Source of the DNA: Hydrogenophaga sp.
GTDB taxonomy: Bacteria > Pseudomonadota > Gammaproteobacteria > Burkholderiales > Burkholderiaceae_C
NCBI RefSeq assembly: GCF_018780385.1
Contig: NZ_JADMJO010000108.1
Coordinates: 1 to 39,199 of the forward strand
DNA length: 39,199 bases
Direction of reading: 5' to 3'
Under the pieces are notes generated by a model. That model searched no databases, was not told where the DNA came from, and saw nothing but the letters and a program-made list of their open reading frames with translations. Position 1 is the first letter of the stretch. Every line of letters begins with the position of its first letter. Position numbers and translations under genes: made by a program. This document shows, in pieces, positions 1 through 9,053 of the stretch.

Positions 1-1573
1 TGTGCTTGAGCACATCCCATTCCCAGCAGAAGTTCTCCATGAACTGGCTGGGCAGTTCAACCGCGTCCCATTCGACACCGCTGATGCCCGACACGTCGCG
101 CTCGTTCACCCGGGTGAGCATGTGATGCAGCCCATGGCCGAACTCGTGGAAGAGGGTGATCACGTCGTCGTGGGTGAGCAGGGCTGGCTTGCCGTTCACG
201 CCCTCCGCGAAGTTGCACACCAGGTGCGCCACCGGCGTTTGCAGCGAGCCGGTGTCGGGGCGCAGCCAGCGGGCGCGCACGTCGTCCATCCAGGCACCAC
301 CGCGCTTGCCGTTGCGCGCGGCCGGGTCCAGGTAGAACTGGCCCACGAGCTCCGAACCGTTCGGGCTGTTGCGTTCAATGCGGTAGAACTCGACACCGGG
401 GTTCCAAACCGGCGCTTGGTCGGGGCGGATGGCCACTTCAAACAGCGTCTCGACGATCTGGAACAAACCTGCCAGCACCTTGGGCGCCGTGAAATAGGGT
501 TTGACTTCCTGCTCGCTGAAAGCGTAACGCGCCTCCTTGAGCTTCTCGCCGATGTAGGGCCAGTCCCATGCCTGCGGGTCGGTCAGGCCGAGGTCGCTGG
601 CGGCAAAGGCGCGCAGGTCGGCCAGGTCTTTTTCTGCATGGGGGCGGGCCTTGGTGCCCAAGTCGCGCAGAAAAGCCATCACCTGTTCGGGCGATTCGGC
701 CATCTTGGGCACCAGGGACACATCGGCGTAGTGCCGATAGCCCAGCAACTGCGCCTCTTCGTGGCGCAAGGCGAGCAGCTCGCCCATGATGGCGGCGTTG
801 TCGAACTTGACCGCGTCGCCCACGGCCTGATCGCTGGCGCGGGTGGCGTAGGCGCGGTAGAGCTGCTCGCGCAGCGGGCTGCTGTGGGCGAACTGCATCA
901 CGGGCAGGTAGCACGGCATCTTCAGCGTGAGCTTGTGGCCCGACTTGCCCTCGGCTGCGGCCGCTGCTGCGGTGGACTGCACCACATCGCCGGGCACGCC
1001 GGCCAGTTGCTCGGTGATCACGTACAACGCGAATGCGTCGGTGGCATCAAGCGCGTTTTCACTGAACTTCTGGCCCAGTTCGGCCTGTCGCTCCTGCAGC
1101 CAGGCAAAGCGGGTCTTGGCCTCGCCCTGCAGATCGGCCCCGCCCAGCACGAAGCCGCGCATCGCGTTGTGGTGGGCGCGGGCCTGCTCGGCGTTGAGCC
1201 CACTTGGGTCCATGGCCTTGTACTTGGCGTACAAGCGCTCGTCTGCTCCCAGGCGGGTCCAGAACTCCGTGACCTTGGGCAGGGCCTCGTTGTAGGCGGC
1301 ACGCAGTTCGGGGGTGTCGGCCACACCGTTGAGATGGCTCACGGCGCCCCACGCGCGCGACAGGCGCTCGGTGGGCACGTCCAGGGTTTCGGAGATGCGC
1401 TTCCAGTCTGCGGGGAAGTTGCTGGCCGTCACGGTCTCCAGCGCAACGCTGGCAGCCTGCATCAATTGATCGATCGCCGGACCCACCAGCGTCGGTGTGA
1501 TGGCGTCGAAGAGGGGCAGGTCGTCGAAGTTGAGCAGTGGGTTCTGGTCGAAGGGGGCGGTACGGTCGTTCAT
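1..1573 (-). CDS. prlC: Oligopeptidase A (M3 family zinc metallopeptidase), 3' end outside the window
   Basis: Cytoplasmic M3 metallopeptidase that degrades short peptides, including cleaved signal peptides. The ATG at 1573 opens MNDRTAPFDQNPLL, typical of the family N-terminus. 524 codons are present and the gene runs off the left edge; about 150 C-terminal residues are expected beyond it. The zinc motif HEFGH lies at residues 476-480, inside LFHEFGHGLHH. The downstream helix GVEWDAVELPSQFMEN supplies the third ligand Glu, so the visible catalytic core is intact. It follows yhbY on the same strand with a 70-nt gap and may share its transcript. Family assignment is secure; the symbol prlC is by similarity to the enterobacterial enzyme. 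Confidence 0.95.
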   Translation of the reverse strand, partial: MNDRTAPFDQNPLLNFDDLPLFDAITPTLVGPAIDQLMQAASVALETVTASNFPADWKRISETLDVPTERLSRAWGAVSHLNGVADTPELRAAYNEALPKVTEFWTRLGADERLYAKYKAMDPSGLNAEQARAHHNAMRGFVLGGADLQGEAKTRFAWLQERQAELGQKFSENALDATDAFALYVITEQLAGVPGDVVQSTAAAAAAEGKSGHKLTLKMPCYLPVMQFAHSSPLREQLYRAYATRASDQAVGDAVKFDNAAIMGELLALRHEEAQLLGYRHYADVSLVPKMAESPEQVMAFLRDLGTKARPHAEKDLADLRAFAASDLGLTDPQAWDWPYIGEKLKEARYAFSEQEVKPYFTAPKVLAGLFQIVETLFEVAIRPDQAPVWNPGVEFYRIERNSPNGSELVGQFYLDPAARNGKRGGAWMDDVRARWLRPDTGSLQTPVAHLVCNFAEGVNGKPALLTHDDVITLFHEFGHGLHHMLTRVNERDVSGISGVEWDAVELPSQFMENFCWEWDVLKH

Positions 1574-1643
1574 GCGTTCTCAGATGTGGCGCTGTTGATG
1601 AAGTTCAAGCCGCGAGGCCCTGAACGAACGTGGGGAGAGGCGA

Positions 1644-2120
1644 TTACTGCGATTGGGCGCTCTTCTTCACGCTCTTCTTCATGACCTTGGCGCGTTTGAT
1701 CTGCCCGCCCGTGGTCAGGCGCTGGTTGCCCAGCACGCGCACCACCTTCACTTCGGGCCGCTGGCCGCCGCGTTTGCTGAACTTCAGCACTTTCACGTCG
1801 CGCGGGCCGGGCATGCGGTCTTCGTCGACCACTTTCACCTTTTCGACCAACGGACGCCAGAGCACCAGCAGCTTGCCGATGTGCTGGATGGGAGCTGCGT
1901 CAAGCTCGTCGGCCAGGGTGTGCAGCATGGCCTCGCGGGCAGCGCGGTCGTCGCTGAGCACGCGGACCTTGATCAGGCCGTGCGCTTTGAGCGCGGCGGC
2001 GATCTCTTTTTTGACCGCGGGGCTCAATCCGTCATTTCCGATGTGGACGACGGGATCGAGATGGTGGGCTTCGGCGCGGTGAACTTTGCGCTGAGCGGGA
2101 GTGAGTGTGATCTGGGGCAT
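1644..2120 (-). CDS. yhbY: YhbY-family RNA-binding protein (CRM domain)
   Basis: Small RNA-binding protein associated with pre-50S ribosomal particles. Residues about 3-95 form the CRM fold: a basic N-terminus (TPAQRKVHRAEAHHLDPVV), then HIGNDGLSPAVKKEIAAALKAHGLIKV with the GxxG-like loop, then HIGKLLVLWRP. At 158 aa it is longer than the roughly 97-aa E. coli protein. The extra C-terminal 60 residues are Lys/Arg-rich and likely add RNA affinity (inference). It is divergent from rlmE with only 38 bp between start codons, the yhbY/rlmE-ftsH arrangement known from enterobacteria. A GATAAT hexamer ends 6 nt before the ATG, so the transcript may be leaderless. Confidence 0.92.
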   Translation of the reverse strand: MPQITLTPAQRKVHRAEAHHLDPVVHIGNDGLSPAVKKEIAAALKAHGLIKVRVLSDDRAAREAMLHTLADELDAAPIQHIGKLLVLWRPLVEKVKVVDEDRMPGPRDVKVLKFSKRGGQRPEVKVVRVLGNQRLTTGGQIKRAKVMKKSVKKSAQSQ

Positions 2121-2126
2121 GGGACA

Positions 2127-2132
2127 ATTATC
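2127..2132 (-). promoter_or_regulatory. Candidate -10 element for yhbY
   Basis: On the minus strand GATAAT lies 6 nt upstream of the yhbY ATG (2120), which would put the transcription start at or next to the start codon. No good -35 was found 16-18 nt upstream. The whole divergent yhbY/rlmE promoter must fit in 38 bp or extend into coding sequence. Confidence 0.35.
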
Positions 2133-2158
2133 GTTTACACAGACCTTAGGCGACCCTC

Positions 2159-2842
2159 ATGGGCATGAAAGTCAAAACCCAGAGCAAAAAGGTCAACAAG
2201 GCCTGGCTCAACCAGCACGTGAACGACCCGTACGTCCGGCTGGCCAAAAAAGACGGCTACCGCGCGCGCGCCGCCTACAAGCTCAAGGAACTCGACGAAA
2301 CCCTCGGTCTTATCCGTCCGGGTGACTGCGTGGTGGACCTCGGTTCGGCGCCCGGCGCCTGGAGCCAGTACGCGCGCCGCCGCCTGAGCCCGCAGGGCGC
2401 GGCCGTGGGTGAGCTGCACGGCACCATCATTGCGCTGGACATGCTTCCCATGGAAGACGTGGAAGGCGTGCATTTCATCCTGGGAGACTTCCGCGAGGCC
2501 GTTGTGCTGGCCGAACTGGAGCAGGCGCTCACCGATCGCGGCGTGCACCAGGTCGACGTGGTGATCTCCGACATGTCGCCCAATCTCTCGGGCATCGGCA
2601 TGACGGACGCCGCGCGCATCACCGATCTGGTGGAGCTGGCGGTGGATTTTTCGATCAAGCACCTCAAGGTCGATGGTTCGTTGGTGGTCAAGCTGTTCCA
2701 TGGCGGGGCCTACGACCCCATGGTGGCCCTGTTTCGCCAGACATTTCTCACGGTCAAGGCGGTCAAACCCAAGGCGTCCCGGGACAAATCGTCGGAAACC
2801 TTTCTCGTCGGCATGGGTCTCAAATCAACGGTACGGGGCTGA
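2159..2842 (+). CDS. rlmE: 23S rRNA (uridine2552-2'-O)-methyltransferase RlmE (FtsJ/RrmJ)
   Basis: SAM-dependent 2'-O-ribose methyltransferase that modifies U2552 in the A-loop of 23S rRNA, a late step of 50S assembly. The SAM motif VVDLGSAPGAWSQYA lies near residues 57-71. The K-D-K-E catalytic tetrad is visible: Lys in RAAYKLKELDE, Asp in VVISDMSPN, Lys in LVVKLFHG, Glu in SSETFLVG. The protein is 227 aa, slightly longer than E. coli RlmE. ATG 2159 (MGMKVKTQSKK) is chosen; the ATG two codons later is equally possible. It is followed by ftsH as in E. coli, where the pair is heat-shock induced. Confidence 0.96.
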   Translation: MGMKVKTQSKKVNKAWLNQHVNDPYVRLAKKDGYRARAAYKLKELDETLGLIRPGDCVVDLGSAPGAWSQYARRRLSPQGAAVGELHGTIIALDMLPMEDVEGVHFILGDFREAVVLAELEQALTDRGVHQVDVVISDMSPNLSGIGMTDAARITDLVELAVDFSIKHLKVDGSLVVKLFHGGAYDPMVALFRQTFLTVKAVKPKASRDKSSETFLVGMGLKSTVRG

Positions 2843-2923
2843 GTACACGCTGCTGGTGCCTCTCATAGAGAAAAGCCAACCCTTTCATTGACACAGCCTC
2901 GTCACCCGCATGAGGCACATGCG

Positions 2924-2952
2924 CTTGAAAGTCCTAGAATCACACCCACATG
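2924..2952 (+). promoter_or_regulatory. Candidate sigma-32-type heat-shock promoter of ftsH
   Basis: CTTGAAA at 2924-2930, then 14 nt, then CCCACATG at 2945-2952, resembles the sigma-32 consensus (CTTGAAA, 11-16 nt, CCCCATnT). The expected start is near 2959, about 30 nt before the ftsH TTG. A sigma-70-like TAGAAT (2935-2940) overlaps it but has no convincing -35. ftsH is a heat-shock gene in E. coli, which fits. Inferred from pattern only. Confidence 0.4.
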
Positions 2953-2987
2953 CGCATAACCGCCAATACCGTATCCAGGAGCTGCAC

Positions 2988-4907
2988 TTGAACAATCAGT
3001 GGTTTTCGAAAATCGCCGTGTGGATGGTCATCGCCATGGTGCTTTTCACCGTCTTCAAGCAGTTCGACACGCGCTCTGCGGCCGGTTCGGGTTACATGGG
3101 GTATTCCGAGTTTCTTGACGAGGTCAAGGCCCGACGCATCAAGAGCGCCACCATCCAGGAAGGCCAGGGCGGCACCGAGATCGTGGCCGTCACGCAAGAC
3201 GATCGTCGCGTGCGCACCACAGCCACCTACCTCGACCGCGGTCTGGTCGGCGACCTTATCAACAACGACGTGAAGTTCGACGTGCGTCCGCGCGAAGAAG
3301 GCTCGCTGCTCATGACCTTGCTGGTCAGCTGGGGCCCGATGCTGCTGCTGATCGGCGTCTGGATCTACTTCATGCGCCAGATGCAGGGCGGCGGCAAGGG
3401 CGGCGCGTTCAGCTTCGGCAAGAGCAAGGCCCGCATGCTCGACGAGAACAACAACACCGTGACCTTCGCCGACGTGGCCGGTTGTGACGAGGCCAAGGAA
3501 GAGGTGAAGGAAGTCGTGGACTTCCTGAAAGACCCGGCCAAGTTCCAGAAACTGGGCGGGCGCATTCCACGTGGTCTGCTGCTGGTCGGCCCTCCGGGCA
3601 CCGGCAAGACCCTGCTGGCCAAGGGCATTGCGGGCGAAGCCAAGGTGCCGTTCTTCAGCATCTCGGGTTCCGACTTCGTGGAAATGTTCGTCGGCGTGGG
3701 TGCGGCCCGCGTGCGCGACATGTTCGAGAACGCCAAGAAGAACGCCCCCTGCATCATCTTCATCGATGAGATCGATGCCGTTGGCCGCCAGCGCGGTGCC
3801 GGGCTGGGCGGTGGCAACGACGAACGCGAACAGACCCTCAATCAGATGCTGGTCGAGATGGATGGCTTCGAGACCAATCTGGGCGTGATTGTGGTCGCGG
3901 CCACCAACCGCCCCGACATCCTGGACGCTGCCTTGCTGCGCCCGGGTCGTTTCGACCGCCAGGTCTATGTGACGCTGCCCGACATCCGCGGCCGCGAGCA
4001 GATCTTGAACGTGCACATGCGCAAGGTGCCCCTGGGCACCGACGTGAACCCGAGTGTGATCGCCCGCGGTACGCCCGGCATGAGCGGTGCTGACCTGGCC
4101 AACCTGTGCAACGAAGCCGCCCTGATGGCCGCGCGCCGCAACGCCCGCGTGGTCGAGATGCAGGATTTCGAGAAGGCCAAGGACAAGATCTTCATGGGTC
4201 CCGAGCGCAAGAGCATGGTGATGCCCGAGGAAGAGCGCCGCAACACGGCGTACCACGAGTCGGGCCACGCGCTCATCGGCAAGCTGCTGCCCAAGTGCGA
4301 CCCGGTGCACAAGGTCACGATCATCCCGCGCGGCCGCGCACTGGGTGTGACCATGAGCCTGCCCGCGCAAGACCGCTACAGCTACGACAAGGACTACATG
4401 CTGAACCAGATCAGCATGCTGTTCGGAGGCCGCATCGCCGAAGAGGTGTTCATGAACCAGATGACCACCGGGGCTTCGAACGACTTCGAGCGCGCCACGA
4501 CGATCGCCCGTGACATGGTGATGCGTTATGGCATGACCGACGCACTGGGCCCGATGGTCTACGCCGAAAACGAAGGTGAAGTGTTCCTGGGCCGTTCGGT
4601 CACCAAGACCACCAACATGAGTGAATCCACCATGCAGAAGGTGGACGCCGAGGTGCGCCGCATCATTGACGCGCAGTACAAACTGGCGCGCGATCTGATC
4701 GAAGAGAACAGCGACAAGATGCACGCCATGGCCAAGGCACTGTTGGAATGGGAAACCATCGACGCGGACCAGATCGACGACATCATGGCTGGCAAACCGC
4801 CCCGTCCTCCCAAGGACTGGACGCCGCGCAACCCCTCGGTGGGTGGTGGCGGTGGCAGCGGTGGATCGCCCGCCGTTGCGACCGATCCGGCACCCACGGC
4901 CGCCTGA
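2988..4907 (+). CDS. ftsH: ATP-dependent zinc metalloprotease FtsH, TTG start
   Basis: Membrane-bound AAA+ protease that degrades misfolded membrane proteins and regulators such as sigma-32 and LpxC. I choose TTG 2988: AGGAG at 2977-2981 sits 6 nt upstream, and the product begins at [11 protein letters not shown], the usual beta-proteobacterial N-terminus. An in-frame ATG at 2910 would add 26 residues without family character. The product is 639 aa. Membrane segments lie near residues 5-24 and 105-127 with a periplasmic domain between. Walker A GPPGTGKT starts at residue 201, Walker B is IIFIDEID, and the arginine-finger region is RPGRFDRQ. The protease motif HESGH is at 423-427. The C-terminus is Gly/Pro/Ala-rich. 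All catalytic elements look intact. Confidence 0.97.
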   Translation: MNNQWFSKIAVWMVIAMVLFTVFKQFDTRSAAGSGYMGYSEFLDEVKARRIKSATIQEGQGGTEIVAVTQDDRRVRTTATYLDRGLVGDLINNDVKFDVRPREEGSLLMTLLVSWGPMLLLIGVWIYFMRQMQGGGKGGAFSFGKSKARMLDENNNTVTFADVAGCDEAKEEVKEVVDFLKDPAKFQKLGGRIPRGLLLVGPPGTGKTLLAKGIAGEAKVPFFSISGSDFVEMFVGVGAARVRDMFENAKKNAPCIIFIDEIDAVGRQRGAGLGGGNDEREQTLNQMLVEMDGFETNLGVIVVAATNRPDILDAALLRPGRFDRQVYVTLPDIRGREQILNVHMRKVPLGTDVNPSVIARGTPGMSGADLANLCNEAALMAARRNARVVEMQDFEKAKDKIFMGPERKSMVMPEEERRNTAYHESGHALIGKLLPKCDPVHKVTIIPRGRALGVTMSLPAQDRYSYDKDYMLNQISMLFGGRIAEEVFMNQMTTGASNDFERATTIARDMVMRYGMTDALGPMVYAENEGEVFLGRSVTKTTNMSESTMQKVDAEVRRIIDAQYKLARDLIEENSDKMHAMAKALLEWETIDADQIDDIMAGKPPRPPKDWTPRNPSVGGGGGSGGSPAVATDPAPTAA

Positions 4908-4929
4908 GCGACTCGGGTTTTCAAGACAC

Positions 4930-4947
4930 ACGGGGCTTCGGCCCCGT
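4930..4947 (+). terminator. UUCG-loop hairpin between ftsH and folP
   Basis: ACGGGGC-TTCG-GCCCCGT forms a perfect 7-bp stem with a stable UUCG tetraloop, 22 nt after the ftsH stop. Only a weak T-rich stretch follows, so it may attenuate or stabilise the ftsH mRNA end rather than terminate fully before folP. Confidence 0.5.
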
Positions 4948-4974
4948 TGTCATTTCCGTTTCAAAGCTCTCTTC

Positions 4975-5805
4975 ATGCATTGGCAGACCACCCGTTTTGA
5001 CATCGACCTCGCCACGCCGCAGGTCATGGGCATCGTGAACGTGACGCCCGATTCCTTTTCCGACGGCGGCCAGCACGCCGGCACTTCCGCCGCACTCAAG
5101 CACTGCGAGCAACTCATCCAGGACGGCGCACACATGCTGGACATCGGCGGTGAGTCGACGCGTCCCGGCAGCCCGGCTGTGCCCTTGGAGGATGAGCTTG
5201 CCCGGGTCTTGCCGGTGGTGCGCGAGGCGGTGAAGCTGGGGGTGCCGGTGTCTGTGGACACTTACAAGCCCGAGGTCATGCGGGCCGTGCTCGACGCCGG
5301 CGCCGACATCGTCAACGACATCTGGGCCCTGCGCCGTGGGGACGCCATGGACGTGGTGGCCGCGCATCCGCGCTGCGGTGTGTGCCTCATGCACATGCAC
5401 CGCGATCCCCAGACCATGCAGGTGGCACCCATGGACGGCGACGTGTTGCCAGCGGTGAGCGCTTTCCTGCGCGAGCGAGCCAGCGCGCTCATGGCCCGTG
5501 GCGTGGCGCACGAGCGCATCGTGCTCGATGCCGGCGTGGGGTTTGGCAAGACTGTGGCCCAGAACTTCAGTCTACTGGCGCACCAGAGCGAGTTGATGGC
5601 TCTCGGTTGGCCCATGCTCGCGGGGTGGTCACGCAAGTCGAGTCTGGGAGCTGCAACGGGGCGAGAGGTGCCCTCCGAGCGGATAGCCGCCAGTGTGGCG
5701 GCCGCCTTGCTGGCGGTGGAGCGCGGGGCTCGCGTGGTGCGCGTGCACGATGTGCGTCAGACGGTAGACGCATTGAGGGTCTGGCAGGCCATCCAGCCCG
5801 TTTGA
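4975..5805 (+). CDS. folP: Dihydropteroate synthase
   Basis: Condenses p-aminobenzoate with hydroxymethyl-dihydropterin pyrophosphate to give dihydropteroate (folate synthesis, sulfonamide target). The start ATG 4975 (MHWQTTRFDIDL) gives 276 aa, the usual length; the frame is open further upstream, but that stretch overlaps ftsH and the hairpin. TIM-barrel signatures are present in order: MGIVNVTPDSFSDGG, LDIGGESTRPG, VSVDTYKPEV, GADIVNDIWALR, LDAGVGFGKTVAQN and GWSRKSSLGAATGR. Its place between ftsH and glmM matches enterobacterial order. No resistance-type insertion in the substrate loops is obvious. Confidence 0.96.
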   Translation: MHWQTTRFDIDLATPQVMGIVNVTPDSFSDGGQHAGTSAALKHCEQLIQDGAHMLDIGGESTRPGSPAVPLEDELARVLPVVREAVKLGVPVSVDTYKPEVMRAVLDAGADIVNDIWALRRGDAMDVVAAHPRCGVCLMHMHRDPQTMQVAPMDGDVLPAVSAFLRERASALMARGVAHERIVLDAGVGFGKTVAQNFSLLAHQSELMALGWPMLAGWSRKSSLGAATGREVPSERIAASVAAALLAVERGARVVRVHDVRQTVDALRVWQAIQPV

Positions 5806-5844
5806 TGGGCGGATGGCCGCGATAATCGACGTTTTGCGGCCGTG

Positions 5845-5867
5845 CGCCGGCCAGCATTGAGCCGGCG
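5845..5867 (+). other. Inverted repeat between folP and glmM
   Basis: CGCCGGC (5845-5851) and GCCGGCG (5861-5867) are perfect 7-bp arms around a 9-nt loop, in the 102-nt gap before glmM. There is no T-tract. A GATAAT at 5821-5826 could be a -10 for glmM, but no -35 at normal spacing was found. The role is unknown. Confidence 0.35.
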
Positions 5868-5907
5868 TGGTGGAGCGCCAAATTCATAACAACACAGAGG
5901 ACACAAC

Positions 5908-7251
5908 ATGCCCCGCAAATACTTCGGCACCGACGGCATCCGCGGCACGGTCGGCCAGGCCCCCATCACTCCCGACTTTGTCTTGCGCCTCGCCCACGCG
6001 GTGGGGCGCGTGTTGCGCCGCACCGAGTCGCACCCCACGGTGCTGATCGGAAAAGACACGCGCATTTCCGGCTACATGCTGGAGGCCGCACTTGAATCGG
6101 GTTTCAACTCGGCCGGTGTGGATGTGGTGCTGCTCGGTCCCGTGCCCACGCCAGCCGTGGCCTACCTTACCCGGGCCCAGCGCGCCAACCTGGGCGTCGT
6201 GATTTCTGCCAGCCACAACGCGTTCGCAGACAACGGCATCAAGTTTTTCAGCGCTCTGGGCACCAAGCTGCCGGACGACTGGGAGCGCGCGGTTGAGGCG
6301 GCACTGGACGAGCCACCGGTGTGGGCCGCGTCGGCCGAGCTCGGCAAGTCGCGCCGAATGGAAGATGCGGCCGGCCGCTACATCGAGTTTTGCAAGAGCA
6401 CCTGCTCGCACAACCTCTCGCTCAAGGGCTTGAAGATCGTGGTGGATGGCGCCAACGGTGCGGCCTACCAGATCGCGCCCGCCGTGTTCCACGAGCTGGG
6501 TGCCGAGGTCATCAAGATCGGCTGCACGCCTGACGGCCTCAACATCAACCACGGCGTGGGTGCCACGCACCCGCAGGCCATGGTGGAGGCGGTGAAGGCG
6601 CACGGCGCTCACTACGGCATCGCGCTCGACGGCGATGCAGATCGCCTGCAGATGGTGGATTCCGATGGCCGCCTGTTCAACGGTGATGAACTGCTGTACC
6701 TGATCGTGGCCGATCGCCTGGCGCGCGACCACGACGTGCCCGGCGTGGTCGGCACGCTCATGACCAACATGGCGGTGGAGGTGGCGCTCAAGGCGCGCGG
6801 TGTGAAGTTCGTGCGAGCCAAGGTGGGCGACCGCTATGTGCTCGAAGAACTGGAAAAGAATGGCTGGATCCTGGGTGGCGAAGGCTCCGGGCATTTGCTG
6901 GTGCTCGACCGCCACACCACGGGCGACGGCCTCGTGTCGGCCCTGCAGGTGCTGCACGCCTGCGTGGACAGTGGCAAGAGCATGGCGCAGCAGCTCGCTG
7001 AGGTGACGCTGTTTCCCCAGACGCTGATCAACGTGCGCCTGCAACCCGGTCAGGACTGGAAAACCAACACCTTCCTGGCGCAGCAGACCCAGGCGGTGGA
7101 GGCCGAGCTGGGCGAGACCGGCCGTGTGCTCATCCGCGCCAGCGGCACCGAGCCACTGCTGCGCGTGATGGTGGAGGCGCGTGACGCGCAGAAGGCGCAG
7201 GCCTGTGCCGAGCGCCTGGTGGCCGCCGTGCGCGCGCAGGTGCCTGCGTGA
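5908..7251 (+). CDS. glmM: Phosphoglucosamine mutase
   Basis: Converts glucosamine-6-phosphate to glucosamine-1-phosphate, feeding UDP-GlcNAc for peptidoglycan and LPS. It is 447 aa, full length. ATG 5908 has AGAGGA 6 nt upstream. The N-terminus [13 protein letters not shown] is the family signature. The phosphoserine loop [12 protein letters not shown] puts the catalytic Ser at residue 102, the same number as in E. coli, which supports the start. The metal loop [13 protein letters not shown] and the sugar-binding GGEGSGH are intact, and the C-terminal phosphate-binding loop is [14 protein letters not shown]. Its stop overlaps the GTG of the next gene, so the two are probably translationally coupled. 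Confidence 0.97.
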   Translation: MPRKYFGTDGIRGTVGQAPITPDFVLRLAHAVGRVLRRTESHPTVLIGKDTRISGYMLEAALESGFNSAGVDVVLLGPVPTPAVAYLTRAQRANLGVVISASHNAFADNGIKFFSALGTKLPDDWERAVEAALDEPPVWAASAELGKSRRMEDAAGRYIEFCKSTCSHNLSLKGLKIVVDGANGAAYQIAPAVFHELGAEVIKIGCTPDGLNINHGVGATHPQAMVEAVKAHGAHYGIALDGDADRLQMVDSDGRLFNGDELLYLIVADRLARDHDVPGVVGTLMTNMAVEVALKARGVKFVRAKVGDRYVLEELEKNGWILGGEGSGHLLVLDRHTTGDGLVSALQVLHACVDSGKSMAQQLAEVTLFPQTLINVRLQPGQDWKTNTFLAQQTQAVEAELGETGRVLIRASGTEPLLRVMVEARDAQKAQACAERLVAAVRAQVPA

Positions 7252-7733
7252 GCGTGGTTGCCATCGTTTGCGCGGACTACGCCGACGCCAGCCACGCAAC
7301 CGCGCTGGTGGCGCTGCTTGACGCATACGCGAGCGATCCGGCGGGTGGCGGGGAAGGTCTGACGGACTTCGCGAAGCAGCACCTGGTGCGCGAACTCTCG
7401 GCGCGGCCGCAGGCCTACAGCGTGCTGGCGTTTGATGGCACGCAGCCGGTGGGGCTGGTGAACTGCATCGAAGGCTTCTCCACCTTCGCCTGCAAGCCGC
7501 TGGTGAACGTGCACGACGTGGCCGTGCTGGCCAGCCATCGGGGGCGCGGCATTGCGGAACAGATGTTGGCTCTGGCCGAAATGATCGCCAAGGAGCGTGG
7601 TGCGGTGAAGATGACACTGGAAGTCCTGTCGGGCAACCATGGCGCCGTCCGGCTGTACGAGCGCATCGGCTACGCGGGTTACCAGTTGGACCCGGCCATG
7701 GGCACCGCCCGGTTCTTCCAGAAGTGGTTATGA
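7248..7733 (+). CDS. GNAT family N-acetyltransferase
   Basis: Predicted acetyl-CoA-dependent N-acetyltransferase, 161 aa, substrate unknown. The acetyl-CoA motif A is visible as [25 protein letters not shown] (RGRGIA pyrophosphate loop). It is followed by a beta-strand ([11 protein letters not shown]) and the typical motif B end [16 protein letters not shown]. The GTG start overlaps the glmM stop (GTGA). Family is secure from the motifs; substrate is not. A glmM link could hint at amino-sugar or cell-wall chemistry, but coupling alone is weak evidence. The stop is followed within about 5 nt by a multi-hairpin repeat element. Confidence 0.88.
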   Translation: MSVVAIVCADYADASHATALVALLDAYASDPAGGGEGLTDFAKQHLVRELSARPQAYSVLAFDGTQPVGLVNCIEGFSTFACKPLVNVHDVAVLASHRGRGIAEQMLALAEMIAKERGAVKMTLEVLSGNHGAVRLYERIGYAGYQLDPAMGTARFFQKWL

Positions 7734-7737
7734 ACAG

Positions 7738-7825
7738 GAAGCACCCCCGCGCCGGGCGCTGACGCGCCCGTCACCCCCTCAAGGGGGCGCCACCATGGGC
7801 CCGGCAAAGCCGGTTCCGCGGTGGC
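7738..7825 (+). repeat. Multi-hairpin intergenic repeat, copy A (behind the GNAT gene)
   Basis: Three consecutive hairpins: CGGGCGC/GCGCCCG (7753-7770), CCCCC-tcaa-GGGGG (7774-7787), and CCGGC-aaa-GCCGG (7801-7813) nested inside GCCACC/GGTGGC (7789-7825). The element begins with GGAAGCACCCCC just after the GNAT stop. It fills the junction of two convergent genes. Copies B (17739-17823) and C (28412-28499) share its layout. Likely acts as terminator or mRNA 3'-end structure. Confidence 0.75.
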
Positions 7826-7845
7826 CCTCGATGAGACGACTCCCC

Positions 7846-9048
7846 TCAATACAACAGATAGGGCTTGCGCGCCTCTGCCCAGGCCGCTTCGTTGGCAGCG
7901 GCTGCTGCCTCCAGCACGTCGGGGTCGGCCAACACATCGTCCACCCACTCCCGCAGCAGCGGCCCGCCGTTGATGAGATCAATCGCCAGCCGCTCGTGTT
8001 CGTACTCGTACGCAAAGTCGCGCCACAGCGGGTAGTCGGGCGCCTGCATCCGGATGGCGCGAAACGCCAGGGCCTGCAGCCGCCACGGCTTGAAGGCCGC
8101 GTGGTCGTAGTGGGTCGGGTCTTCCACATGGATCTGCACGCCCGCGCACAACTGCCCCTGGTGCTTGTGGAAGGTGGGCTCGAAGAAACACGGACGCAGC
8201 ACGCAGCCCTGCAGCCATTGGGGTGCGATGCGGCGCATGTCGGCCAGCAGGCGGGGCACATCGATGCCGGGCGCGCCGAACAACTCCAGCGGGCGTGTGG
8301 TGCCGCGGCCTTCGGACAGTGTCGTGCCCTCCAACATCACCGTGCCCGCGTAGGCGCGCGCCATGCTCAGGTTGGCGGCGTTGGGGCTGGGGTTGACCCA
8401 ACTGCGCTCGGTCGGCCAGCCAAAGCCGGGGGCTGCATCGGGTTGCCAGCCCGTCATGGTGATCACGCGGTAGTCCACGCTCAAGCCCAGCGTGGCAATG
8501 AACCAGTGGCCGAGTTCGCCCATGGTCATGCCGTGGCGCATGGGCATGGCGCCCGCGCCCACAAAGCTCTCCCACCCTTCGCGCAGCGTGAGCCCTTCGA
8601 TGGGCCGGCCGGCCGGGTTGGGCCGGTCCAGCACCCACACCGCCTTGCCGTGTTTCGCTGCGGCTTCGAGCACATAACGCAGCGTGGTGATGAAGGTGTA
8701 GATGCGGCAGCCGAGGTCTTGCAGGTCGACCAGCAACACGTCGAAGCTGGCCATCATGGCGTCGGTCGGGCGGCGCACCTCGCCGTAGAGGCTGAACACC
8801 GGGATGCCCAAGCGGGGATCGAGGTAGTCCGGCGACTCGACCATGTTGTCCTGCTTGTCACCCCGCAGACCGTGTTGCGGGCCGAAGGCGGCCGAGAGCG
8901 TCACGTCGGGCAGTGCGGCCAGCGCATCGAGCGCGTGTGTGAGGTCGCGCGTGACCGAGGCCGGGTGGGCCAGCAGCGCCACGCGGCGGCCTTTGAGCGG
9001 TGCACGCAGGGCAGGGTCTTGCAGGAAACGATCGAGGCCGAATTGCAT
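7846..9048 (-). CDS. DUF1343 / NamZ-type exo-beta-N-acetylmuramidase
   Basis: The DUF1343 family (GH171) contains NamZ, which removes MurNAc from the non-reducing end of peptidoglycan fragments during cell-wall recycling. ATG 9048 (MQFGLDRFLQDP) gives 400 aa; the frame is open further upstream but would overlap the preceding gene. Family blocks seen: RVALLAHPASVT, LSAAFGPQHGLRGDKQDNMVES, DVLLVDLQDLGCRIYTFI, WVLDRPNPAGRPIEG, PMRHGMTMGELGHW and the C-terminal ELFGAPGID and RPCFFEPTFHKHQGQ blocks. No signal peptide is seen, so a cytoplasmic role is likely. Only 5 nt separate it from the DOMON-like gene. The block usually written PEHG is PQHG here. The enzymatic role is by family only. Confidence 0.85.
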   Translation of the reverse strand: MQFGLDRFLQDPALRAPLKGRRVALLAHPASVTRDLTHALDALAALPDVTLSAAFGPQHGLRGDKQDNMVESPDYLDPRLGIPVFSLYGEVRRPTDAMMASFDVLLVDLQDLGCRIYTFITTLRYVLEAAAKHGKAVWVLDRPNPAGRPIEGLTLREGWESFVGAGAMPMRHGMTMGELGHWFIATLGLSVDYRVITMTGWQPDAAPGFGWPTERSWVNPSPNAANLSMARAYAGTVMLEGTTLSEGRGTTRPLELFGAPGIDVPRLLADMRRIAPQWLQGCVLRPCFFEPTFHKHQGQLCAGVQIHVEDPTHYDHAAFKPWRLQALAFRAIRMQAPDYPLWRDFAYEYEHERLAIDLINGGPLLREWVDDVLADPDVLEAAAAANEAAWAEARKPYLLY

Positions 9049-9053
9049 GGCGT

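Noticed and set aside
2..1684. Long plus-strand open frame (560 codons) across prlC
   Set aside because: Antisense to a complete M3 peptidase with HEFGH; composition is the GC-rich shadow typical of this genome and shows no domain.
2888..2893. Perfect TTGACA as -35 of ftsH
   Set aside because: No acceptable -10 at 16-18 nt (sequence there is ATGAGG-like); TAGAAT at 2935 is 41 nt away.
2940..4931. Minus-strand open frame of about 660 codons across ftsH
   Set aside because: Mirror of ftsH codon bias, rich in His/Val/Gly/Gln without any recognisable fold; ftsH on the plus strand is certain.
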